NCBI RefSeq assembly: GCF_024609785.1
Contig: NZ_JANHJQ010000015.1
Coordinates: forward strand, 52,733-116,732
Length of the DNA: 64,000 bases
Direction of reading: 5' to 3'
Source: Pseudalkalibacillus decolorationis
Lineage (GTDB): Bacteria > Bacillota > Bacilli > Bacillales > Fictibacillaceae
Part shown: positions 36,608 to 45,299 of the stretch, piece after piece
How the letters are laid out: each line of letters begins with the position of its first letter
Position numbering within the stretch: the stretch's first letter is position 1
The notes under the pieces: generated by a model
What the model was told of the DNA's origin: nothing
The model's database searches: none
What the model saw: the letters and a program-made list of their open reading frames with translations, nothing else
Position numbers and translations under genes: made by a program

Positions 36608-38170
36608 ATGTCTTCAACGTTTCACGGACTTGAAACGGCACTCAGTGGATTAAGAACCCATCAAGGTGCCCTTCAAACGACAGGTCATAATATTGCAAAT
36701 GCAAATACACCAGGATACTCGAGACAACGGGTCAATTTTTCACAGACGGGGGCATTTCCTGCACCGGGACGAAATCGGCCGGAAATTCCTGGCCAAATCG
36801 GGACTGGAGTTGAAGCTGGAAGTGTTCAGCGGATTCGCGAAGGATTTCTAGACATTCAGTTCAGAGGGGAGACCTCGAAGGCTGGATATTGGACTGCTCG
36901 CAGTGAAGCGTTGCACAAGATGGAAGAGATCATGAATGAGCCTTCTGACTTTGGACTAGCGAAGACAATGGACCGTTTCTGGCAATCGCTTCAGGACTTA
37001 GCAGCGAATCCTGAAGGGGCGGCAAGATCGGTTGTTCGCGAACGTGGCATTGCACTAGCAGAAACATTTAGCTACTTATCGACGTCGCTTAACTCGATTA
37101 AGGATGATCTAAAGAGTCAGATCGATGTGTCGGTCAAAGATATCAATTCGATCGCTAAGCAAATTAATGCGATTAACCGTCAAATTAGTGAAATCGAACC
37201 ACACGGCTACTTACCAAATGATTTATACGATCAACGTGACTTGTTGGTGGACAAGCTTTCGGAATACGCCAATGTAAAAGTGACTCCGATTGAGAGTGGA
37301 GGACAAGCATCGGCACTTGCTGAAGGAAGATACACAATTGAGATTGTTGATGATAGTGGGAACTCCGTTGGAAAGCTCGTTGATGGAGCGAATCCAACTG
37401 GGGAACCGACAGAGCTTGGAATTGTTGATTCTGACTCAGATGGAATCATTGATCAATTTACAATGACGGATACGGCTGGAACGAAAACCACAGGGGACAT
37501 AGCAAATTTTGATTCAAAGGGAACGTTACGTGGATTAATCGAGTCACATGGCTATGTCGATTCCGGTGGTAAAGATACAGGCGTTTATACAGAAATGCTT
37601 GCCGATTTGGACGAGATGGCTTATCAGTTTGCGACAGCGTTTAATGACGTCCATGATAACGGATTTGATTTGAATGGAGAACAAGGAGGAGCGTTCTTTG
37701 CGTTTGCTGAACGTGAGGATGGCTCTGCTGTAGGTGAAGGCAGTTTTTCAGGAGCAGCGTCATTGTTGCAATTGGATGCCAACATTACTGGAGAGGATGG
37801 GCTTGATCGAATTGCAGCTTCACTTGATGGTTTTTCAGGCGATGGAAGCAATGCGTTGGCGCTTGCCGATGTAAAAGACCTGACGTTGGACTTTACCACA
37901 GGGGATGCAACCGTTCAAAGCTTTTATGAAGGTGTAATCGGTGAAATGGCGGTCGATGCTCAACAGGCTAACCGGCTAATGGATAACTCCGACACCTTGA
38001 GGGGATCGGTTCAAGCGAGAAGGCAATCCGTAAGCGGTGTATCGTTGGATGAAGAAATGACGAAATTAATGCAATTTCAACACGCGTACAATGCAGCAGC
38101 ACGAAACATCACAACAATTGATGATATGTTAGATCGAATAATCAAAGGCATGGGTCGTGTAGGAAGGTAG
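36608..38170 (+). CDS. flgK: flagellar hook-associated protein FlgK (HAP1)
   Basis: Start ATG 36608, 10 nt after AAGGCGG; the ATG at 36599 sits too close. The 520-aa protein starts MSSTFHGLETALSGLRTHQGALQT with the rod-hook-filament motif HNIANANTPGYSRQRV, and ends in the helical LMQFQHAYNAAARNITTIDDMLDRII typical of FlgK. A variable central region lies around residues 260-400. FlgK forms the first ring between hook and filament. Confidence 0.95.
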   Translation: MSSTFHGLETALSGLRTHQGALQTTGHNIANANTPGYSRQRVNFSQTGAFPAPGRNRPEIPGQIGTGVEAGSVQRIREGFLDIQFRGETSKAGYWTARSEALHKMEEIMNEPSDFGLAKTMDRFWQSLQDLAANPEGAARSVVRERGIALAETFSYLSTSLNSIKDDLKSQIDVSVKDINSIAKQINAINRQISEIEPHGYLPNDLYDQRDLLVDKLSEYANVKVTPIESGGQASALAEGRYTIEIVDDSGNSVGKLVDGANPTGEPTELGIVDSDSDGIIDQFTMTDTAGTKTTGDIANFDSKGTLRGLIESHGYVDSGGKDTGVYTEMLADLDEMAYQFATAFNDVHDNGFDLNGEQGGAFFAFAEREDGSAVGEGSFSGAASLLQLDANITGEDGLDRIAASLDGFSGDGSNALALADVKDLTLDFTTGDATVQSFYEGVIGEMAVDAQQANRLMDNSDTLRGSVQARRQSVSGVSLDEEMTKLMQFQHAYNAAARNITTIDDMLDRIIKGMGRVGR

Positions 38171-38179
38171 GGATAACGG

Positions 38180-39055
38180 ATGCGTGTAACCCAAGGAATG
38201 TTAACGAATAACATGTTAAACAGTCTTAGCAATAGCTATGAACGTATGGCGAAATATCAAGAGCAGCTCCATACTGGTAAAAAGATTTCACGTCCTTCCG
38301 ATGACCCAGTTGTTGCGATGAAAGGCATGGAGTACCGAACGAACTTGACTGAAATTGAACAATTTAATCGGAACCTATCGGAAGTATACAACTGGATGGA
38401 TAACTCGGATGCGGCACTTGATAAAGCGACACAGGTGATGCATAGGGTACGTGAGTTGGCAGTTAAAGCAAGCAACGGGACGTATGAGGAAAATCAGCGT
38501 GCTGCCATTGGGGAAGAAGTGGAACAGCTCCGAGAACACTTGATTTCGATTGCAAATACACAGGTTGCCGGGAAGTATATTTTTAATGGGACGAATACGG
38601 TAGAGGCACCAGTTGCGGAGGACGGAACCGTAAATGGTACAAATACAAGCGCAGTGAACATTGAAGTTTCGAAAGGGATCGAAATTCGCGTCAACGTTAA
38701 CCAACAAAACGTGTTTTCACAAGACATCTTTAATGACCTTGAGAAATTAGTTGAGGATCTTAAAGGTGGTGCAACGGGTGAGGGTATCGGAGAATACCTC
38801 GGTACGATTGATGGACATGTTGATAATATGTTGGCAGAGCGCGCAGAACTCGGAGCACGGTACAATCGCGTTGAAATGATTGAAGAACGCGTGTCCCAGC
38901 AAGAGGTTATTGCGACTCGGGTGTTATCCGATAATGAAGATGTGGATATGGAAAAAGCAATTATTAATCTAAAGACACAGGAAACGATTCACCGCGCAGC
39001 TCTCGCAGCAGGCGCACGAATCATCCAACCAACGCTAATGGACTTTTTACGATAA
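38180..39055 (+). CDS. flgL: flagellar hook-associated protein FlgL (HAP3)
   Basis: The 291-aa protein begins MRVTQGMLTNNMLNSLSNSY and has flagellin-like N- and C-terminal helices (GKKISRPSDDPVVAMKGM; RAALAAGARIIQPTLMDFLR). It forms the second junction ring, on which the filament grows. It follows flgK by 9 bp. RBS is weak (AGGGATAACGG). Confidence 0.95.
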   Translation: MRVTQGMLTNNMLNSLSNSYERMAKYQEQLHTGKKISRPSDDPVVAMKGMEYRTNLTEIEQFNRNLSEVYNWMDNSDAALDKATQVMHRVRELAVKASNGTYEENQRAAIGEEVEQLREHLISIANTQVAGKYIFNGTNTVEAPVAEDGTVNGTNTSAVNIEVSKGIEIRVNVNQQNVFSQDIFNDLEKLVEDLKGGATGEGIGEYLGTIDGHVDNMLAERAELGARYNRVEMIEERVSQQEVIATRVLSDNEDVDMEKAIINLKTQETIHRAALAAGARIIQPTLMDFLR

Positions 39056-39102
39056 GAGTAGGTTGATTGAGAATCAGTCAAACAATTGAATGGTAATGGA
39101 AA

Positions 39103-39188
39103 AAAAGGTTGGCTCAGGTAGGGTCAGGGTTACACCGAATTGAGGCGATTCAGGTGAAAAATACCTGATCTCAAAGTCGGCCTTTTGT
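39103..39188 (+). terminator. structured terminator region after flgL
   Basis: An outer stem AAGGTTGGC / GTCGGCCTT (G-U pairs included) encloses an inner hairpin TCAGGT / ACCTGA (around 39148-39168). CTTTTG follows the outer stem. It ends the flgM-flgL transcript; the remaining bases to 39288 are leader of the next gene. Confidence 0.65.
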
Positions 39189-39288
39189 TTTCTATAAAAG
39201 AGATAAATTTGACTGTATTAGACATGTCAAAGCACATTTTGATGGAATAGGTAAAGATATGTATTCTTTACTGTGAGGTGAGTAAGAG

Positions 39289-39843
39289 ATGCAAATTCCA
39301 CAAATTCGAATGCAAACACAGCGAGCGTTAATCGGCATGCAAACAACGGAAGGTAGACAAGAGATTAAACAACCGCGAGCCGAGCAAACTATCCGTCAAC
39401 CACGTGCAGAATTAACGGTTAATACGATACCAGGAAAATTAAATATTGATCAGACACAAGCGTGGAATGACATGGATTTAAAAAGTGTGTTTGTTCGGAC
39501 GGAAGACGCTGCTAGAAATGGTCGTGAGGATTTATTAACCGGAATTGCACGTCGCGCTCGAGAAGGTGATCAATTGATGATGATTGAAAACGGTGGTAAA
39601 CCAACTGTCCAGCAAGCGATCGGGAATAGTGGTGGCGGGATGGCTGAATGGAACATTGGATGGATTCCATCTGTAGGTAGTGTGAAAATCAATTATCAGC
39701 CGGGAGATGTTACTATCGATTGGCAAATTCACAAGCCGGTGATTGAAACGACTCCAAGACAAGCTCATTCCGAATATGAACGTGGAATTCTCTCCATCTC
39801 TTTACGTCAACGAAACTCGCTTACTATTAATTTTGTAACCTAA
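39289..39843 (+). CDS. yviE: DUF6470 flagellar-locus protein YviE
   Basis: The 184-aa protein starts MQIPQIRMQTQRALIGMQTTEG and contains PRAEQTIRQPRAELTVNTIPGKLNIDQTQAW, the beta-rich start of the DUF6470 family. It ends LRQRNSLTINFVT. In B. subtilis yviE lies between flgL and fliW, as here. Function is unknown; conserved linkage argues for a filament-assembly or FliW-related role. RBS GTGAGGTGAG upstream. Confidence 0.92.
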   Translation: MQIPQIRMQTQRALIGMQTTEGRQEIKQPRAEQTIRQPRAELTVNTIPGKLNIDQTQAWNDMDLKSVFVRTEDAARNGREDLLTGIARRAREGDQLMMIENGGKPTVQQAIGNSGGGMAEWNIGWIPSVGSVKINYQPGDVTIDWQIHKPVIETTPRQAHSEYERGILSISLRQRNSLTINFVT

Positions 39844-39865
39844 CTAAACTAGAGGATGAAAAGAC

Positions 39866-40318
39866 ATGAAAATTGAAACGAAATATCACGGAAACATAGA
39901 ATTGAAGGAAAATGAGGTCATCACGCTTGAACAAGGATTACCTGGGTTTATAGGAGAGAAACGGTTTGCGATTTTACCATTTGGGGAGGATTCATTCTTT
40001 CAAATCTTTCAATCTGTGCACAAAGCTGAGCTGGCTTTCGTAATCACCAATCCATTTTTATTTTTCAAAGACTATGAATTTAACGTGCCTGAATCTGTTC
40101 GTAATCAGCTGAAAATTGAGAGGGAACAGGACGTATTAACGTTCGTGATTTTAACTGTAAAAGAACCATTTGATGGAACAACCGCTAACCTGAAAGCACC
40201 ATTAGTTGTTAATTCTGGTTCAAATCTAGGAAAGCAAATTGTGTTAAATGATGAAGAGTATCAAACAAAGCACTTACTCATTCAAGAGCCAATAACCTCC
40301 ACAAAGGAGGAGAAATAG
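39866..40318 (+). CDS. fliW: flagellar assembly factor FliW
   Basis: The 150-aa protein reads TKYHGNIELKENEVITLEQGLPGFIGEKRF at the N-terminus and has ITNPFLFFKDYEF and ILTVKEP, all FliW features. FliW binds free flagellin or CsrA; when flagellin is low it releases CsrA repression less, closing a homeostatic loop. The stop touches csrA's start, so both are made together. The target leader of hag lies about 350 bp downstream. Confidence 0.96.
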   Translation: MKIETKYHGNIELKENEVITLEQGLPGFIGEKRFAILPFGEDSFFQIFQSVHKAELAFVITNPFLFFKDYEFNVPESVRNQLKIEREQDVLTFVILTVKEPFDGTTANLKAPLVVNSGSNLGKQIVLNDEEYQTKHLLIQEPITSTKEEK

Positions 40319-40555
40319 ATGCTTGTGTTAACTCGGAAACCGAACCAATCAATTCAAATTGGTGAGGATATAGAAATAACAGTTTTGGAGATTGACGGCG
40401 ATCAAATCAAGCTCGGAATCAACGCCCCTAAAGAAGTTGATATACATAGGAAGGAAATTTATCTAGCGATTCAGGATGAGAATAGTAGTGCGGCATCAGC
40501 GAGTTCTGATGTCTTGGACCAGTTGACGGAATTGATACATAAAAACACAAAATAA
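40319..40555 (+). CDS. csrA: translational repressor CsrA
   Basis: The 78-aa protein begins [25 protein letters not shown] and has [16 protein letters not shown], the RNA-binding edge with the conserved Arg. It binds GGA motifs in RNA; in Bacillus it blocks the hag ribosome site and is countered by FliW. RBS AAAGGAGG lies in the end of fliW. Followed by a strong terminator. Confidence 0.97.
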   Translation: MLVLTRKPNQSIQIGEDIEITVLEIDGDQIKLGINAPKEVDIHRKEIYLAIQDENSSAASASSDVLDQLTELIHKNTK

Positions 40556-40566
40556 TAGTTTCGATT

Positions 40567-40603
40567 ACAAAACACCCAAGCTCATTAAGTTTGGGTGTTT
40601 TGT
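40567..40603 (+). terminator. terminator after csrA
   Basis: ACAAAACACCCAA (40567-40579) pairs with TTTGGGTGTTTTGT (40590-40603); long A/T-flanked perfect stem. It separates fliW-csrA from hag. Confidence 0.95.
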
Positions 40604-40639
40604 TAGTGAACTTACTTAAAGTATTTTTCCTATCCATGT

Positions 40640-40666
40640 TAAAAGATTAAGAGTTAAAGACGATAT
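40640..40666 (+). promoter_or_regulatory. SigD promoter of hag
   Basis: TAAA (40640-40643), 15-nt spacer, GACGATAT (40659-40666): one mismatch to TAAA-N15-GCCGATAT. Predicted start near 40673 gives a 95-nt leader before the flagellin ATG. Confidence 0.85.
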
Positions 40667-40724
40667 AAGGTATGTAAACGAAATAACAATTGAGGCGGCC
40701 GACTTGATTGTTGTTTCAAAAATA

Positions 40725-40760
40725 AACCACATGGATGTGGTTAAACAATTTCAAGGAGGA
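40725..40760 (+). promoter_or_regulatory. two-site CsrA target in the hag leader
   Basis: A 7-bp perfect hairpin AACCACA / TGTGGTT (40725-40742) shows UGGA in its loop, close to the CsrA SELEX consensus. Ten bases later AAGGAGGA (40753-40760), the ribosome site, gives the second GGA. This is the same two-site plan known for B. subtilis hag. Confidence 0.8.
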
Positions 40761-40767
40761 AATTATA

Positions 40768-42138
40768 ATGAGAATTAATCACAACATTGCAGCTCTTAAC
40801 ACATACCGTCAATTGACTGGTAACCAAGGCGCAGCTTCTAACTCTTTAGAGAAGCTATCATCTGGACTTCGTATCAACCGTGCTGGAGATGACGCAGCTG
40901 GACTAGCAATCTCTGAAAAAATGCGTGGACAAATCCGTGGATTGGAAATGGCGTCTAAGAATGCGCAGGATGGGATAAGCCTTATCCAGACCACCGAGGG
41001 CGCCCTTAATGAAACACACAGTATCCTTCAACGTATGCGTGAATTAGCTGTTCAATCTTCTAACGATACAAACACAAATACTGATCGTGAAGAGCTTCAA
41101 AAAGAGGTAAACCAACTTGCTGCAGAAATCACTAGAATTGGTAACAATACAGAATTTAACACAAAAGAATTATTAGATGGTTCTTTCACTGGGACATTCC
41201 ATATTGGTGCTAATGAAGGACAGAACCTGACTTTATCGGTCAATGATATGCGTTCTGATGCGCTTCAAGTTGGTAAAGCATATACAGCAGCTAATACTGA
41301 TGAGCTACTTGGAGGTGCTGATGGTCAGACTGTAATAGGGACATGGCAGGATGTAGTTGCTGATCCTGACGGTGATCCAACTACTAATGATGCAACTGTT
41401 GCTGGTTACTATAATACGGGTACTCTTGTTTTAGAAGCTGATGAAGCATTTGCTGACGGCACCAAGGGAGCAATCGGTATTGACATTTCATCGCAAGGTC
41501 AAGCTGATACTGCTATTACAACTCTTAATAATGCTATTGAAACAGTATCTGCAGAACGTTCAAAACTTGGTGCTACACAAAACCGTTTAGAGCACACAAT
41601 CAACAATCTTGGAACTTCTGCTGAGAACTTAACAGCTGCGGAATCTCGTATCCGTGACGTTGATTATGCTTTAGCCGCTTAGGCGGTAACAAGCACAGTT
41701 GTCCTAACTGGTAACGGTTAGTGATCATGATCGGGTGAATTGCTGGAAACCCCTAAAACTTTCGACTCCACAACGTAGCTGGAAACGGTAGGCGTGAAGG
41801 ATTGAAAAGGCGAAAGATTGGGCAATCAGCATCCAAGCTCCTGTTTCGAAAGAATGGAGAAGGTTCAACGACTAAAAGACCACCTAAGGCATTAAGCTAT
41901 GGTGATGACCTTTGTAGGTGAGATAAGCTTGAGTACCTTATCAATCCGAAGTGCCCGACCCCTACTAGAAAAACTAGAGGGTGAAGATATAGTCTAGTCA
42001 ATCATGAAAGTGATTGCTCGCACGATGGCGAAGGAAATGATGGAGTTCACTAAGAACAACATCTTAACTCAAGCTGCCCAAGCTATGCTTGCGCAAGCAA
42101 ACCAACAACCACAAGGAGTTCTTCAACTTCTTCGTTAA
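40768..42138 (+). CDS. hag: flagellin Hag, split by a group I intron
   Basis: Exon 1 is 40768-41664 and exon 2 is 42025-42138; together they give a 336-aa flagellin. Start ATG 40768 ([20 protein letters not shown]) has AAGGAGGA 7 nt upstream. Exon 1 holds the N-terminal D0/D1 helices, a short variable middle (about 165-235) and most of the C-terminal helix to ESRIRDVD. Exon 2 resumes with [20 protein letters not shown] and ends [12 protein letters not shown], the usual flagellin end. Without splicing, translation adds YALAA and stops at 41680, losing the last 37 residues needed for polymerisation. SigD promoter, CsrA sites and terminator all present, so the gene looks functional. Confidence 0.93.
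41665..42024 (+). ncRNA. ORF-less group I self-splicing intron in hag
   Basis: 360 nt with the paired core of a group I intron. P2 CTAAC 41704-41708 / GTTAG 41717-41721; P3 GGGTG 41733-41737 / CACCT 41881-41885; P4 TGCTG 41741-41745 / CAGCA 41827-41831. P5 is CCTA 41752-41755 / TAGG 41789-41792; P6 ATTG 41801-41804 / CAAT 41823-41826. P7 is GACTA 41870-41874 inside the hallmark TTCAACGACTA, with TAGTC 41990-41994 inside AAGATATAGTC; P8 AAGG 41886-41889 / CCTT 41909-41912; P9 CAATCA 41999-42004 / TGATTG 42011-42016. Borders were set by flagellin conservation (…RDVD/MAKEM): the exon ends in T and the intron in G, as required. A 3-nt shift (41668-42027, giving RDVDYAKEM) is also allowed and gives a cleaner P1. 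No homing endonuclease gene. Confidence 0.92.
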
Positions 42139-42149
42139 TATTTTCAATT

Positions 42150-42179
42150 ATGGTCGTCTCAATCGAGGCGACCATTTTA
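42150..42179 (+). terminator. hag terminator
   Basis: ATGGTCGTCTC (42150-42160) pairs with GAGGCGACCAT (42165-42175; one G-U pair) over a 4-nt loop, followed by TTTT. Confidence 0.93.
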
Positions 42180-42270
42180 CATATAAAGATTTATGAAAGG
42201 TATTACAAAGCAAACTAATATTGATATAATTAATTCTAATAAAACAAGTTGTTTAAGAGTGGGTGAAGTT

Positions 42271-42687
42271 ATGAGCAATCGTAAAGCCTATCAGATTCTT
42301 GAAAATTTAGGAAGAGCAATACATCGGTTAAATGCTGCATTACAAGAAACTTATATAAATAGCTTATCTATTGATGGAACAATATTTAGATTTAAAGTTA
42401 CGATTGAATTATATTGGAAAACATTGAAACGGTTATTAGAGTTGGAGGGTCTTGAAGCTAGAACACCAAAAGAATCCTTGAAAAAGGCATATGTGGCAGG
42501 CTGGATTGAGAACGAGGAAGCATGGCTTCAAATGCTTCATGATCGAAAAGAAACTTCACATGTTTATGATGAGGATACAGCGTATAAAATATATAAAAAC
42601 ATTCAAAAGAATTTTCAGGAGCTAGAACGGACATATAACGGTTTATTAAAACATTTTTCTTATCTTAATGATTCAGAAACTAGCTGA
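42271..42687 (+). CDS. HI0074-type nucleotidyltransferase-partner protein (HEPN fold), orphan
   Basis: Start taken at ATG 42271, 4-10 nt after GGGTGAAG; an in-frame ATG at 42193 lies right behind the hag terminator. The 138-aa helical protein has INSLSIDGTIFRFKVTIELYWKTLKRLLELEG and DRKETSHVYDE, the HEPN R-x4-H motif. Family members (nucleotidyltransferase substrate-binding, HI0074) pair with an MNT gene in the same operon; none is beside it. Just after it, bases near 42770-42805 read VDWEELKDKLNL in one frame, perhaps a relic. Role unknown; likely a leftover or solitary HEPN module. Confidence 0.85.
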   Translation: MSNRKAYQILENLGRAIHRLNAALQETYINSLSIDGTIFRFKVTIELYWKTLKRLLELEGLEARTPKESLKKAYVAGWIENEEAWLQMLHDRKETSHVYDEDTAYKIYKNIQKNFQELERTYNGLLKHFSYLNDSETS

Positions 42688-42876
42688 GGGTGAGAGGTTA
42701 ACAATCTATTCCTCTAATCAATCAACTGCAGGGTATAGTAAACAAACAGAATGAGGGAGATGATTTAGTCGATTGGGAGGAGCTAAAAGATAAACTCAAT
42801 TTGTAGGGTGAAATTAACAAACGATACGAAGGGATTTATCAAATATTCCTAAGGTTTTTTCAATCATATAATCCAC

Positions 42877-43119
42877 TTAGAAGATCTCATTTACAAGCAT
42901 TAGACCTAAGATAATTACTGCAGCACTCGTAAATACGATGTTAAACAAAAGGTTTCCGCGACTTTTTTCTTCTTTAATATGTAAGAGGTCTTGAATCCCT
43001 GTGAAGGCCCAGAATACGGTCAGTGCAATCCACATTTTAGAAAAATCCTCTTTTGAATAAAATGCCACTGCAATTAGCACACATAAAACTCTCAAGCCTA
43101 TTAATGTTTTGTTTCTCAT
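42877..43119 (-). CDS. small membrane protein of unknown function
   Basis: Reverse-strand frame of 80 codons from ATG 43119 (MRNKTLIGLRVLCVLIAVAFYSK); a TTG at 43143 would add 8 residues. Three hydrophobic segments are seen (about 8-22, 30-48, 58-78) with a charged loop HIKEEKSRGN between the last two. No family is recognised. It is transcribed against the flanking flagellar genes. No good ribosome site is evident, so expression is uncertain. Confidence 0.6.
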   Translation of the reverse strand: MRNKTLIGLRVLCVLIAVAFYSKEDFSKMWIALTVFWAFTGIQDLLHIKEEKSRGNLLFNIVFTSAAVIILGLMLVNEIF

Positions 43120-43270
43120 AGTAAAACCAACCCTAACCTTCAAACGTCCTTTTTATTACAGATTAAGGCTATCATATGAGCGTTTGTTTTAAAATACATA
43201 TCCAATAGAACGAAGGGGCCATGCAGATAGGTATATTATTCTGGATGAGTCTTTTTTTATTGCCTTTTCC

Positions 43271-43297
43271 TTAATACCCTGCCGTTTCAACCGATAA
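43271..43297 (+). promoter_or_regulatory. candidate SigD promoter for flaG-fliD-fliS-fliT
   Basis: TTAA/TAAT at 43271-43275, 14-15 nt, then ACCGATAA (43290-43297), near the SigD consensus. It lies 37 bp before flaG. Confidence 0.65.
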
Positions 43298-43333
43298 ATA
43301 GAGTAGAGATACGATTGTGTAGGGGGAGCGCGT

Positions 43334-43695
43334 ATGAGTGTAGGGAGTGTCGGATCTTCTTCGTCGGAAACGAACCTGAATGAGTTAAAGAGTGTAGAGG
43401 CTCAGAAAATAGAGGTTTTTCAAGAGAAGGAGAATCTTGAAAAAGTTGCTGAAAGTCCAGTAACAAAGAAAGAGCTGATCGAGAAGGTAGATTTGTTAAA
43501 CGAATTCTTAGCTCCAGTCAATACATCCTTGAAATATCAACTCCATGAGAAGCTAGAGCGGTAGAGCGGTATTATGTGCAAATTATTGATGACAAGACGA
43601 AGGAAGTCATTCGAGAGATTCCGAATAAGAAGTTTCTTGATATGTATGCGTCGATGGCAGAGCTTCTGGGGATTGTTGTAGACGAACGAATATAG
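43334..43695 (+). pseudogene. flaG: flaG broken by an 8-bp tandem duplication
   Basis: The frame from ATG 43334 ends at codon 76 (KYQLHEKLER, stop). The expected FlaG C-terminus (RYYVQIIDDKTKEVIREIP, then NKKFLDMYASMAELLG, ending at 43695) lies in another frame. AGAGCGGT occurs twice in direct tandem at 43555-43562 and 43563-43570. Dropping one copy restores a continuous FlaG of about 117 aa. FlaG affects filament length in several bacteria. The first gene of the filament-cap operon is therefore inactive, phase-variable, or carries a sequencing error. Downstream fliD has its own ribosome site. Confidence 0.88.
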
Positions 43696-43706
43696 AGGTG
43701 AATTGG

Positions 43707-45263
43707 ATGGACATGCGAATTGGTGGACTTGCGAGCGGAATGGACATTGACAAGATCGTCAGTGATTTAATGAAGGCAGAGCGTATTCCGTTAGATAAAA
43801 TGGAACAGGAAAAGCAGCTTTTAGAGTGGAAACGTGATGATTATCGTGACATGAACAAGCTGCTTACGGATCTAGATAGTTTTATTTTTGATGGCATTTA
43901 TCGTCAAAGTACATTTTTGTCGAAATCGGTATCAAGTTCTAATGAAGATGCTGTGTCTGCAACAGCTGGTACGGCTGTAAACACGAGTACACGAATAAAT
44001 GTAACCCAGCTTGCAACAGCGGCCATGTACAATTCGACAAATGCCGTCACAGATAGTAACGGGGATGTTGTTTCGGGAGATACTCTTTTAAAAGATGTTG
44101 CGTTTAATGGTGGCCAAGCGTTTACGACCGGTTTTAGCTTAAAATTAAGTTTCATTAAACCAGGCGAATCACAAGCAAGTGCGATTACGATTCCGGTTGA
44201 TCCTTCAGCGGATTCGATTAAAGATGTGATGGCGAAAATCAACTCGCATACGGACCTAGGTGTATCTGCATTTTACGATTCAGCCACGAACAAAGTGGTT
44301 TTAACGATGAAGGATACGGGGGATGGTGCATCTGTTTCGATTACGGATGATGGATCGGGTGATACGTCGACAGCGGATTTTTTTAGTGCTCTCGGTTTTA
44401 GCAATGTATCGGCTGGTTCAGAATTAAGCGGGAAAACGGCTGGGTTGAACGCTGAGTTTGAATACAATGGGTTTGCGACAAGCCGAACGTCGAATACTTT
44501 CGAGATCAACGACGTGTCCTATACGTTAAAAGAAGTGACGAACGGTGATGTCAGCCTTTCTGTCACCCAAAATACGGACTCGATTTTTGATTCAATTGTA
44601 AAATTTGTTGATAAGTACAATCAAACGATCGAAAAAATTAACGGAGAGCTTACGGAAGATCGTTACCGGGATTTCCCGCCGTTAACCGATAAGCAGCGAG
44701 AAGACTTAAGTGAAAACGAGATCGAGCTTTGGGAAGAGAAGGCTATGAGTGGAATGTTGAGGCGGGATTCGATTCTCACGAGTGGCTTGTACTCGATGCG
44801 CGTAAACTTATATACACCAGTGAGCGGTGCGACGGTTTCAGCGGATTTTGATCAGCTTTCTGAAATTGGAATTCAAACATTGAATGACTATACGGAACGA
44901 GGTAAGCTCGTTATTAACGAAAATAAACTAAGAGAAGCGATTGATAAGGATCCGAATGCGATTTATGAATTGTTCATGAGTGAAGGTACAGCCCAGTCAG
45001 ATCAAGGAATAGCCCGCAGACTTCGAGATTCGATTTCTGAAACGATGGAAAAGATCGAAGCGAAGGCTGGAAACTCATTATTAACAAATGAACAGTTTAC
45101 GATGGGGCGGAACTTGGAGGATATTGAGGACGAGATCTCCACGTTCGAACGACGTCTTTTGGATATTGAAGATCGCTACTGGGGTCAATTTACGACGATG
45201 GAAAAAGCGATTAGTCGAATGAATCAGCAGTCGGCGTACTTAATGCAGCAATTCGGCGGATAG
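43707..45263 (+). CDS. fliD: flagellar filament cap protein FliD (HAP2)
   Basis: Start ATG 43707 with AGAGGTG 6 nt upstream; a GTG at 43698 overlaps that site. The 518-aa protein begins MDMRIGGLASGMDIDKIVSDLMKAE, the FliD_N domain, has a variable middle, and ends in the FliD_C coiled region (EDEISTFERRLLDIEDRYWGQF, then LMQQFGG). FliD caps the growing filament and folds flagellin subunits. It follows the broken flaG by 11 bp. Confidence 0.95.
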   Translation: MDMRIGGLASGMDIDKIVSDLMKAERIPLDKMEQEKQLLEWKRDDYRDMNKLLTDLDSFIFDGIYRQSTFLSKSVSSSNEDAVSATAGTAVNTSTRINVTQLATAAMYNSTNAVTDSNGDVVSGDTLLKDVAFNGGQAFTTGFSLKLSFIKPGESQASAITIPVDPSADSIKDVMAKINSHTDLGVSAFYDSATNKVVLTMKDTGDGASVSITDDGSGDTSTADFFSALGFSNVSAGSELSGKTAGLNAEFEYNGFATSRTSNTFEINDVSYTLKEVTNGDVSLSVTQNTDSIFDSIVKFVDKYNQTIEKINGELTEDRYRDFPPLTDKQREDLSENEIELWEEKAMSGMLRRDSILTSGLYSMRVNLYTPVSGATVSADFDQLSEIGIQTLNDYTERGKLVINENKLREAIDKDPNAIYELFMSEGTAQSDQGIARRLRDSISETMEKIEAKAGNSLLTNEQFTMGRNLEDIEDEISTFERRLLDIEDRYWGQFTTMEKAISRMNQQSAYLMQQFGG

Positions 45264-45299
45264 GCCGTAATCCATTTCAAAGGAGTTGTTTTTACGAAG

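Noticed and set aside
41680-41682. hag as a simply truncated pseudogene ending in YALAA
   Set aside because: The missing C-terminus resumes in frame at 42025 and the insert has a group I intron core, so splicing explains it better.
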